A DNA stretch of 64,000 bases from Flavobacterium sp. SH_e (GTDB lineage Bacteria > Bacteroidota > Bacteroidia > Flavobacteriales > Flavobacteriaceae), in assembly GCF_025717045.1 (NCBI RefSeq), contig NZ_JAOVZN010000007.1, positions 186,001 to 250,000 on the forward strand, given 5' to 3'. Below the pieces are notes generated by a model that was given only the letters and a program-made list of their open reading frames with translations, searched no databases and was not told where the DNA came from. Made by a program: the position numbers and the translations under genes. Of this stretch, positions 17,491-25,414 are shown one piece after another. Position 1 is the stretch's first letter. The number at the start of each line of letters is the position of its first letter.

Positions 17491-17779
17491 GCCACGAATT
17501 TCACTAATTTCCACGAATTGAATTTGTGATAATTTGTGCAATTTGTGGTTGCATTTTTTTAACACATAGAAACATAGCTCATTGGAGTCTTTAAAAAAAG
17601 GCGTTTCACTTGTTTAAATTCACATAGTTTTCTATGTGTTAGAAACTAGTTTCTTTCCAATTTCTTTATTCACAAATATGAAACCTATGTTTCTATGTGT
17701 TTAAATATTTTTATTTTTTCACCACAAATTCCACAAATTATCACAAATTCAATTCGTGGTAATTCGTGTAATTTGTGTT
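17491..17779. repeat. Large nested inverted repeat between GH31 and GH97
   Basis: Outer arms of about 60 bp (17491-17550 and 17720-17779, rich in CACGAATT and ACAAATT blocks) pair with a few mismatches. Inside them AACACATAGAAACATAG (17561-17577) is exactly complementary to 17685-17701. At the centre CACATAG/CTATGTG (17621-17638) and AGAAACTAGTTTCT (17641-17654) form further hairpins. No coding frame exists. It fills nearly the whole 317-bp gap and would fold into one long stem in RNA or extruded DNA. Confidence 0.8.
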
Positions 17780-17787
17780 TAACTTTT

Positions 17788-20187
17788 TTATTTAATCCAC
17801 TCGGTTTTAAAAGTGGTTTTTCCGTTTAATGGATTTGCTGCTACGTCGAAATTGTTTCCGTTTTTGTTCACTTTTATTTCTTGTACTGCATCACCTTCTG
17901 GTAAAAATACTTTGGCTGTTGCCGAAGTTGTTTTATCGCTTGCATACACTTTCAATGTCAATTTGCTCCAATCCATATCTTTTGTAGACTGTGCTAAACC
18001 GATGTGCGGAATTGCCGTTCCTTCTTTTACCAAAACTACAATTGGCACTTCACCTGCTTTGATTTTATGCCAACCTGATTGGTATACTTTTTTAGTTTGA
18101 TAATCAATCCAAGTTCCTTCCGGAAGGTAAACGTCTCTTTCTTCAACTTCTTCAAAAAGCGGTGCCACCAACATACTTGAACCAAATAAATATTCATTAT
18201 CCACCAACCAAGCTCCCGGATCGTTTGGATATTCAACAAATAAAGCACGCATCATTGGTAATCCTTTTTGAGAACTTTCTTTTGCCTGAGCATAGATATA
18301 TGGCATCAATTCGTAACGCATATTATCAGCTTTTCTAAATCCTTCTAAGAATTCTTTGCTGTATAACCAAGGTTCGCGAGGCGGTTCTCCGTGGCTTCTT
18401 ACGTGTGAAGTAAACATTCCGAATGGCGTCCATCTTCTGTAAATGTTTTCTGGAGATTTAGTTGCAAATCCTCCAACATCATGACTCCAAAAACTGAATC
18501 CGCTAAGACCTAATGAAAGTCCGCCGCGTAATTCTGCCGACATTGCGCCGTTTGTAGTTTCAGAATCTCCTCCCCAATGCAAAGGATAACGCTGAGATCC
18601 TGCCCAAGTACTTCTTGCCCAGATTAAAGTATATCCTTTTTCTTTCTGAGTAATTTCTGCAACCGCTTTATTGTAGCGTAATGGATATAAATTATGCTCA
18701 TAGAAACCTGTTCTTCCAGAATGGTAAATTCCGTCTGGTGGTGCTGCTTCTCCAAAATCTACTTTGAAAACGGCTACACCTTCGTCAAATAACTTTTTCA
18801 ATTTTCCTTGATACCAAGAAATAGTCTCTGGATTTGAGAAATCTAAAACGGCATCTTCATAAGGAAGATTTCCTTTTCGGTCTCTTACCGCTAAGTTTTT
18901 ATCCATAATTTCAGGGAACAAAGTATTCTTTGGCGTGAAATATGGCAATTGCCAAAGACAAACTTGGAAACCGTCTTTCTTTAAATCAGACATCATTTTT
19001 GTAGCATCTGGGAAACGAGATTTTGCAAACTCGTAGTTGTTTCTCCAATCTACATCAAACCAGCCTGTGTCAAAGTGAATAACATCGGTTGGAATTTTAT
19101 ATTTACGTAAATCTCTTGCAACATCTCTTCCTTCTTTTTCAGAGAAATAAGTGATTCTGCTCATCCAGAAACCGAAAGACCAAAGTGGCGGCATGGCTGC
19201 TTTTCCTGTCAAATTCGTGTATTGATCTAAAATGTCTTTTGGTTCTCCGATAAAGAAAAATAAATCGGCTTCGTCGTCTCCAATGTACATTTCGTTAGCA
19301 CTTGAGAAATATTTTCCGAAGTCAACCGTAATTGGTGTTGAATGGTGCATGAAAACTCCATAACCGCGGCTGCTCATGTAAAACGGAATTGGTTTATACA
19401 TGGTTTCATTTTGGATTCCGTTAGCGTCATCCGTCCATAAAACTACTTTTGAACCGCGTTTGTTGAATTGTGTGAATGACTCACCGCAACCAAATATTTT
19501 TTCGTCTGGCTCTAAGCTGAACGCCGCGCCCATACTTCTTGAATAATCGCTGTTTCTTCGAACATAAGAAAACGGAAGTGTTGGCGTATAGGTATTTTTA
19601 AAATCAGTATCGTGAAGTGTGCTTGTCAGTAGTTTTCCTTTTTCATCGTAGATTTTTACGTGCCACGGTTTTGTCAAAATCTCCACTTTTCCGTGTTTAC
19701 TGGTGTAACTATGACCGCCTTCGATTTTAGCATATTTCCATAATTCTGGATGATTTGGAGCAACGCCATCAACCAACATTAGAGATTCTTTTTGTGGATG
19801 AAATTGTGGTCCTGAAGTCGTTTTGATTCTAACTGTTCTATCTGAAACAAATTGAATTTCGAATGGCAAAACAGGAGATTCTGCATATTCTGTTGTTGGG
19901 AATTCGTTTGCTTTTTCAACATCTGGTTTCATCATCATATTGTTGAAAGCCTGACGTGTTTTATAATTGTATCTCAAATATTTAATGGTTCCTTTTCCTG
20001 TTGCAGGATCAAAAGAAGCTAGTTCGTCTGCAAAATAAAAAGTATTCAGATAGTTCTGAAAATCTTTACTGATATCTATTGGAGCATTTAACACATCTGC
20101 ATTTTGGATTTGAGCGTTAGCATTTGGAACTGCCAAAAATCCAAACATAAGAGCAGAAAATAATGCGGTTAGTTTTGAGTTTTTCAT
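17788..20187 (-). CDS. GH31 alpha-xylosidase
   Basis: The 799-residue exported enzyme (signal peptide ending VPNANA) has a GH31 N-terminal beta domain, then a TIM barrel. The nucleophile Asp is in FKVDFGEAAPPDG (about 475) and the acid/base Asp in HWGGDSETT (about 540). VKVDFGE-type motifs with a following Glu resemble YicI-type alpha-xylosidases. WARSTWAGSQRYPLHW and FWSHDVGGF complete the active site. Alpha-xylosidase removes the non-reducing xylose from xyloglucan oligosaccharides, a defining activity of xyloglucan loci. It is preceded by GH2 across a 131-bp gap filled with palindromes. Confidence 0.93.
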   Translation of the reverse strand: MKNSKLTALFSALMFGFLAVPNANAQIQNADVLNAPIDISKDFQNYLNTFYFADELASFDPATGKGTIKYLRYNYKTRQAFNNMMMKPDVEKANEFPTTEYAESPVLPFEIQFVSDRTVRIKTTSGPQFHPQKESLMLVDGVAPNHPELWKYAKIEGGHSYTSKHGKVEILTKPWHVKIYDEKGKLLTSTLHDTDFKNTYTPTLPFSYVRRNSDYSRSMGAAFSLEPDEKIFGCGESFTQFNKRGSKVVLWTDDANGIQNETMYKPIPFYMSSRGYGVFMHHSTPITVDFGKYFSSANEMYIGDDEADLFFFIGEPKDILDQYTNLTGKAAMPPLWSFGFWMSRITYFSEKEGRDVARDLRKYKIPTDVIHFDTGWFDVDWRNNYEFAKSRFPDATKMMSDLKKDGFQVCLWQLPYFTPKNTLFPEIMDKNLAVRDRKGNLPYEDAVLDFSNPETISWYQGKLKKLFDEGVAVFKVDFGEAAPPDGIYHSGRTGFYEHNLYPLRYNKAVAEITQKEKGYTLIWARSTWAGSQRYPLHWGGDSETTNGAMSAELRGGLSLGLSGFSFWSHDVGGFATKSPENIYRRWTPFGMFTSHVRSHGEPPREPWLYSKEFLEGFRKADNMRYELMPYIYAQAKESSQKGLPMMRALFVEYPNDPGAWLVDNEYLFGSSMLVAPLFEEVEERDVYLPEGTWIDYQTKKVYQSGWHKIKAGEVPIVVLVKEGTAIPHIGLAQSTKDMDWSKLTLKVYASDKTTSATAKVFLPEGDAVQEIKVNKNGNNFDVAANPLNGKTTFKTEWIK

Positions 20188-20210
20188 TGGTTAATAATCT
20201 AGATGTTAGT

Positions 20211-20306
20211 TTATCCTAACAGATTTTAGAAACCTGTCAGGTGTTTTATTTATATCTTAATAAAAATTTATTGATACCTAACAGGTTTTGAAAACCTGTT
20301 AGGATA
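20211..20306. repeat. Dispersed two-palindrome element, copy 2
   Basis: This has the same architecture as 5417-5518: TTATCCTAACAG palindrome (somewhat decayed), AT-rich spacer containing TTAATAAAAAT, then a perfect CCTAACAGGTTTT-type palindrome ending GGATA. It lies between GH2 and GH31. The shared spacer shows these are copies of one element, not independent terminators. Confidence 0.75.
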
Positions 20307-20318
20307 GATCATAACTTA

Positions 20319-22805
20319 TTATTCTGTTGTAATTACAATTGTGGATTGTTTTAATCCCTTTGCTTTTGCTGTTAATTCCAATCTTCCAGATTTATCTCCA
20401 GATTGTACAATAACCAAACATTTTCCAGCCAAAGCGGTATGTTTATTTCCTTTATACGATTCGTGGCTAACCGGATCTCCGCTACAAACGCCTACAATCT
20501 TTCCGTTTCCTTTTAAAGAGAAATTAATTTCGTTATTCGCATTTGGTGCAATCGTTCCATTGGCATCTAAAATATCAACCGTGATAAATGACAAATCGTT
20601 TTTGTCTGCTTTGATGGTACTTCTGTCGGCAGTCAGTTTTAATTGAGAAGGATTTCCAGCTGTTTTGATTTCTTTTTCTAAAACTACTTTTCCATCTTTA
20701 CGAGAAACTGCTTTTAAGGTTCCTGCTTCAAAAGGAATTCTCCACATTACGTGTAAATCGTCTCCTTTTTTGCTTCTTTTTCCAACTGATTTTCCGTTTA
20801 CGAAAAGTTCAACCTCATCGGCTTTGTTGTAATAAGCCCAAACATCAACAGTTTGTCCTGCTTTCCAGTTCCAATGCGGAAAAATGTGCAAAACGGTTTT
20901 ACCTGTCCATTCACTTTGGTACATATAATAAACATCTTTCGGGAAACCTGCTAAATCTACAATTCCGAAATACGAACTTACCGAAGGCCATTCGTATGGC
21001 GTTGGTTCTCCAATATAATCGAAACCTGTCCAAACGTACATTCCTGCCAAGAAATCGTGTTTTTTAATAACTTTCCAAGTTGCTTCATGTGTTGAGCCCC
21101 AAGGTGTCTGCACTTGGTCATAAGCTGAAACGGTATTTCCAGGATTTCCTCCTTCAAATTTTTTATCCCAACTAACGGGCCATTTTTTGATAGTGTCCGA
21201 AACCGCATCATAATAACCTCTTGTCTGCAAGCCCGAAGTTGTTTCGGTTGCGATAAAAGGTGTATTTGGGAAGTTCTTTAAATGATGTTCGAATGTCTGG
21301 TGCGCATAATTGTATCCAATTAAATCTAAAACTCCAGATCCAGCAAGCGGATTAATCGAAACATTCTTTTTCTCAAACTGTAAAGTCACGGCATCAATAT
21401 TCATATTTACTGGTGGATTCATTCCTGCAGTAATTGGTCTTGTTTTATCATATTGACGTGTAATTGCCGCTAATTCTTTTGCAATTTCAATACCTGTTTC
21501 GTTCCACTGTTCTGGAATTTCATTACCAATACTCCACATAAAAATACTAGCATGATTACGGTCGCGAAGCAATTGATCAATTAAGTCTTGTTTGTGCCAT
21601 TTGTCCCAATCGTTAGCATAATCGTATTTTGTTTTATTTTGTTTCCACATATCGAAAGCTTCATCCATAACGATGAAACCCATTTTATCGCAAAGCTCTA
21701 AAAGTTCTGGAGCAGGCGGATTGTGTGAAGTTCTGATTCCATTTACGCCCATTTCTTTCAGGATTTCTAACTGGCGTTCGATTGCACGCGTGTTGATTGC
21801 AGAACCTAACGGACCTAAATCGTGATGCATACAAACTCCTTTTATTTTGACTTGTTTGCCATTCAAAATAAAACCTTTGTTCAAATCGAATTTAAAATCT
21901 CTGATTCCGAAAGTGGTTTTGTATTGATCTATGATTTTATCGTCAAGCGAAATTTCGGTAACTGCTGTGTACAATTCCGGTTTTTCATCTGACCATAATT
22001 CGGGATTTTCAACTTCTACAGATTGATTCAGAGTTTGATTTTCGTTTGCGTTGATTGTTATATCTTGAGTAACCGATGTTACTTTGGTGTCTTCTTTAAA
22101 AATAGTTGTCGTTACTTTTGCTTTTTTACCTTCTTTGTATTGATTTTTAATTGTAGTTTCAATACTTACTGAAGCTTTTTCAGCCGTAACTTTTGGAGTT
22201 GTAATGTATGTTCCCCATTGTCCAACGTGAAGTTTGTCTGTGGTTTCGATCCAGACATTTCTGAAAATTCCTGAACCCGAATACCAACGAGAATTGGGTT
22301 GTTTTGAATTGTCAACCTTAACAATTATTTCGTTGTTTTTGTCTCCGTAGTTTAAGTAAGGCGTAATTTCATATTGAAAACCAATATATCCGTTTGGACG
22401 TTTTCCTAAATAATGTCCGTTTATCCAAACTTCGCTGTTTCTGTAAACGCCGTCAAAAGTGATTGAAGTAATTTTTGTGCTGTCTTCTGCAGCAACTTTA
22501 AATGTTTTTTTGTACCAGCCTAAACCTCCGTTAAGAGATCCTCCGCCATAACCTGCAGGGCTTTTTTCATCAAATTTGCCTTCGATACTCCAATCATGCG
22601 GAACATCTAAAGTTCTCCATTTTGTTGAAGTTCCAATAGTATCTTTATCTACAATACTATCATTTAGATGAAAGCTCCAATCTGCATTAAAAGAAACTTT
22701 TCGGTTTATAAATGCATCCTCCTTTTTTGAACAAGAATTCAAGAAAAAAACTCCAGCTGCAACTGCCCATAAACTTATGTTTTTTATGTTTTTTTTAATT
22801 TGCAT
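20319..22805 (-). CDS. GH2 beta-galactosidase lipoprotein
   Basis: This 828-residue enzyme has a lipobox (FFLNSCSKKED). Domain order is a jelly-roll sugar-binding domain (VSFNADWSFHLND... DVPHDWSIEG), an immunoglobulin-like domain, the GH2 TIM barrel (about 315-600) and C-terminal beta domains. The acid/base Glu is in MWSIGNEIPEQW (about 428), and the nucleophile Glu in FIATETTSGL (about 520). IRTSHNPPAPELLELCD is the classic GH2 signature. In a xyloglucan locus it would remove beta-1,2-galactose from xylose side chains after fucose and acetyl groups are gone. It is the first enzyme gene after the SusCDE block, separated by a strong hairpin. Confidence 0.92.
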   Translation of the reverse strand: MQIKKNIKNISLWAVAAGVFFLNSCSKKEDAFINRKVSFNADWSFHLNDSIVDKDTIGTSTKWRTLDVPHDWSIEGKFDEKSPAGYGGGSLNGGLGWYKKTFKVAAEDSTKITSITFDGVYRNSEVWINGHYLGKRPNGYIGFQYEITPYLNYGDKNNEIIVKVDNSKQPNSRWYSGSGIFRNVWIETTDKLHVGQWGTYITTPKVTAEKASVSIETTIKNQYKEGKKAKVTTTIFKEDTKVTSVTQDITINANENQTLNQSVEVENPELWSDEKPELYTAVTEISLDDKIIDQYKTTFGIRDFKFDLNKGFILNGKQVKIKGVCMHHDLGPLGSAINTRAIERQLEILKEMGVNGIRTSHNPPAPELLELCDKMGFIVMDEAFDMWKQNKTKYDYANDWDKWHKQDLIDQLLRDRNHASIFMWSIGNEIPEQWNETGIEIAKELAAITRQYDKTRPITAGMNPPVNMNIDAVTLQFEKKNVSINPLAGSGVLDLIGYNYAHQTFEHHLKNFPNTPFIATETTSGLQTRGYYDAVSDTIKKWPVSWDKKFEGGNPGNTVSAYDQVQTPWGSTHEATWKVIKKHDFLAGMYVWTGFDYIGEPTPYEWPSVSSYFGIVDLAGFPKDVYYMYQSEWTGKTVLHIFPHWNWKAGQTVDVWAYYNKADEVELFVNGKSVGKRSKKGDDLHVMWRIPFEAGTLKAVSRKDGKVVLEKEIKTAGNPSQLKLTADRSTIKADKNDLSFITVDILDANGTIAPNANNEINFSLKGNGKIVGVCSGDPVSHESYKGNKHTALAGKCLVIVQSGDKSGRLELTAKAKGLKQSTIVITTE

Positions 22806-22880
22806 AGGTACTTTTTTTGTTTTTGGAATTTGAAGATAGAAATAAAAATCGATTTCATTTATTTCTTAATAAAATAATTT

Positions 22881-22929
22881 AAGTCTCAGTCTTAAAGAAC
22901 ATTACAAAATGTTTTTAGGACTGAGACTT
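22881..22929 (-). terminator. Hairpin between the SusCDE block and enzyme genes
   Basis: AAGTCTCAGTC (22881-22891) pairs with GACTGAGACTT (22919-22929), and inside it AACATT pairs with AATGTT, giving two stacked stems. It lies 15 bp past the stop of the SusE-position gene. A short AT-rich tract follows on the minus strand. It probably reduces read-through so that transport genes are expressed more than enzyme genes. Confidence 0.6.
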
Positions 22930-22943
22930 CAAAACTAACTAAC

Positions 22944-23810
22944 TTACGATTTTGGCTTGTAATGGAATACAATTAAACAAACTCCTTCACCAGTTCTACT
23001 TTGATCTCTTACTACTGCCAATCTTAAAGATGTTTTAGTAATCTCAACCAATTTTACGCTATACCAGTTACTGCAGTCTCCATAATAGTCTCCACCGTAA
23101 AGCATTTCGACACCACCATTAAAAACTAATTTATTATTTGCTATATCAAATGTGTATGTTCCAGTTTTAGTTGTTTGATTGTTGTTTGCAATCGCCGTTT
23201 GAGTAACAGATGTATTGTAATTTCCATTTAAATCAAAATACATTTCTCCCCAGTTTTTATTTGGCATAACCCAAGAATTACTTGCGTAATCTGGAAACCA
23301 GTTCCAATAATCGCTTCCTGTAGGGTTGTAAGGATAGTCTAAACCAGCCCAGCCAATAGGATCAACAAAATCTAAAACCCATGTTTTTCCGTCAACTCCA
23401 TTCGTCAACATCTCCCATTTAGGATCTTTAAAGTAAGTATCATCATTTTCAGCTATATCAACCACAGTTGGAGCCGCTTCTACAGAACCTCCTCTTGTAT
23501 AAGCCGTGAAATAGATAGTATATTTTCCGGCAAAAGGTAAAGTTACTTGATCACTACTTTTATTTGAGTGTCCTAATTCATTTCCAGCAGCGTCTACATA
23601 TTTCCAATATGGAATAACAGTAGGATCTTCGCTTTTAAGAATTACAATATTTTTGTTTGTTGCGTCTTGAGTCACAGAATATTCAAGTGTTTCTGGTGTC
23701 AAGGTAACTGCTGGAAGGCTTTCGCGATCTTCGATAGCCTCGCAAGAAACCAAACCTGAACTTATCGTTGCAGCAGTTAATAAAATATATAATATACGTT
23801 TCATAGTCAT
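22944..23810 (-). CDS. SusE-position surface lipoprotein, putative glycan-binding protein
   Basis: This 288-residue lipoprotein (lipobox GLVSCEAIED) directly follows SusD by 11 bp, the position of SusE/SusF-type surface glycan-binding proteins. The N-terminal part (about 30-125) looks like an immunoglobulin/PKD-like domain (GKYTIYFTAYTRGG). The C-terminal part (about 130-288) is rich in Trp and Tyr, with GKTWVLDFVDPIGWAG and SDYWNWFPDY, as expected for a carbohydrate-binding face. It lacks known catalytic motifs. ATG codons at 23810 and 23804 both give a good signal peptide. Binding of the polysaccharide at the cell surface is inferred from position and composition only. Confidence 0.8.
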   Translation of the reverse strand: MTMKRILYILLTAATISSGLVSCEAIEDRESLPAVTLTPETLEYSVTQDATNKNIVILKSEDPTVIPYWKYVDAAGNELGHSNKSSDQVTLPFAGKYTIYFTAYTRGGSVEAAPTVVDIAENDDTYFKDPKWEMLTNGVDGKTWVLDFVDPIGWAGLDYPYNPTGSDYWNWFPDYASNSWVMPNKNWGEMYFDLNGNYNTSVTQTAIANNNQTTKTGTYTFDIANNKLVFNGGVEMLYGGDYYGDCSNWYSVKLVEITKTSLRLAVVRDQSRTGEGVCLIVFHYKPKS

Positions 23811-23821
23811 TTTGTTTTAAA

Positions 23822-25411
23822 TTAATTCCAACCTGGATTTTGAGTTATAGAACCATTTGAAAGAATGATCTGAGATTGAGGTAATGGGAACCAACCTTGA
23901 GTCTCTGTTCTGAAAGTCACATTAAATTGAGAATCTCCCGTATTGTTGTCAATAGCAGATTTCATTGTAGTCATTCCTTGTCTGATTAAATCAAAATAAC
24001 GTAATCCTTCTAACGCCAATTCTAATTGACGCTCTTTCATGATATTCTCCTGAGTTGCAGTAATTCTATGAGAAGTATTTTTAAAAGCACGATCACGTAC
24101 TCTATCAAAATCTGCTTGAGCTACAGCTGGGCTTGATTGTAAATTCAATTCAGCTGCCATTAATAAAACATCTGAGTAACGAATGATAGCGTAATCTTGG
24201 TAGTTGTCAATTTGGAAGTTTCCTCCGTTTGCTTCTACAACAGCTGTTCCTGCTTCGTTTGTAATTGGACAATATTTTTTCCAAGAATATCCAGTGTACT
24301 GACGTTGCTCTCTAGCTTGTGCATCAAAGTTTAATCCTTCACCAGCGTAGTCAATAAATGAAGCTGCTTTTCTAGTATCGCCTGTTTCATACAAGCTTAC
24401 CAATTTAGGATTTACAGTTGCTCCACCCCATCCAGTTGCATATCTTCCGATTGCTCCTCCACGTGGCGCAATATTTACTTGAAAACGGTTTCCTTCGTGA
24501 AGATCCCAATTTCCTTTTCCAGAACCATTAAAACGAACAGCCCAAACCATTTCTGTATTATCTTCTCCAGCAAAATTTTCAAGAGAAGCTGCTAACCAAA
24601 GATTAGCAAAATCAGCAACTAATGCGTGACCACTGTTGTTTACAACATCATTAATATAAGTCGTTGCTTCAGCTTTTGTTACTACACCCGCTAAATCAGT
24701 TTTATTGTAAGTTCCTGTGTAAAACAAGAATGTTCTAGCTAAGTAAGCTTCTGCAGCCCATTTTGTAATACGCCCGTAGTTTGCATTTCCAGCTTGCGAA
24801 TAATTTTCGTTACCTAAGTTATCAGCAGCAAATTTTAAATCACTTGCAATTAAAGCGTAAGTAACTTCTGGAGCTTGTCTTGGCAATTCAAATTCAGTTG
24901 TTGAAACTGTATGATCCAACGGAATAATATCTCCAAACATTTTAGCAGCTGTAAAATGGAAGTGCGCTCTTAAGAAACGTGCTTCAGCTTCGTAACGCGT
25001 TTTCAAAGCCGTATCAGAACCCCAGTTTACATTGTCTAAATTTTCTAATAAAATATTAGCTCTGTAAATTCCTAAATAAGCGTTAGACCAAACATCTTTG
25101 TTCATGTCTTTATCTGAAACATACAAGAAACGATCCCATTCGATATCGGCTTGACCGTCAGCAATACCATAACCACCGAAACAGTTATCAGAAGCTTGTT
25201 CACTAATCAATAAAGGTCCGCCGTAAGCCTCGCGTTGTAAAACATCGTAAACCGCTACAAGACCTTCGAATGCATCAGAAGGTGTTTTATAAAAATTCTC
25301 AGTTACCTTATCTGTGTATGGTTCGTTTTCTAAAAAGTCCTGCGAACAAGCGCCTAAAACAAGTACGCTTGAAAGAGCAATTAATTTTATATATCTTTTC
25401 ATCGTTTTCAA
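23822..25411 (-). CDS. SusD/RagB-family glycan-binding lipoprotein
   Basis: The 529-residue protein has a lipobox (LVLGACSQDFLENEPY) and the SusD fold: the N-terminal SusD-like domain with NFYKTPSDAFEGLVAVYDVLQ, TPR-like helices (RANILLENLDNV; EARFLRAHFHFTAAKMFGD) and the C-terminal SusD/RagB domain with MKERQLELALEGLRYFDLIR and the WFPLPQSQI ending. SusD forms the lid on the SusC channel and captures the oligosaccharide. The gene starts 3 bp after the SusC stop, so translation is probably coupled. Full length, with no sign of damage. Confidence 0.95.
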   Translation of the reverse strand: MKTMKRYIKLIALSSVLVLGACSQDFLENEPYTDKVTENFYKTPSDAFEGLVAVYDVLQREAYGGPLLISEQASDNCFGGYGIADGQADIEWDRFLYVSDKDMNKDVWSNAYLGIYRANILLENLDNVNWGSDTALKTRYEAEARFLRAHFHFTAAKMFGDIIPLDHTVSTTEFELPRQAPEVTYALIASDLKFAADNLGNENYSQAGNANYGRITKWAAEAYLARTFLFYTGTYNKTDLAGVVTKAEATTYINDVVNNSGHALVADFANLWLAASLENFAGEDNTEMVWAVRFNGSGKGNWDLHEGNRFQVNIAPRGGAIGRYATGWGGATVNPKLVSLYETGDTRKAASFIDYAGEGLNFDAQAREQRQYTGYSWKKYCPITNEAGTAVVEANGGNFQIDNYQDYAIIRYSDVLLMAAELNLQSSPAVAQADFDRVRDRAFKNTSHRITATQENIMKERQLELALEGLRYFDLIRQGMTTMKSAIDNNTGDSQFNVTFRTETQGWFPLPQSQIILSNGSITQNPGWN

Positions 25412-25414
25412 AAT

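Noticed and set aside
2690..20310. Insertion sequences at the palindromic elements
   Set aside because: No transposase gene or remnant lies in or beside them; they are called repeats only.
22944..23810. Assigning true SusE or SusF identity
   Set aside because: Only position, lipobox and aromatic-rich composition support it; the sequence shows no signature I can match to SusE/SusF.
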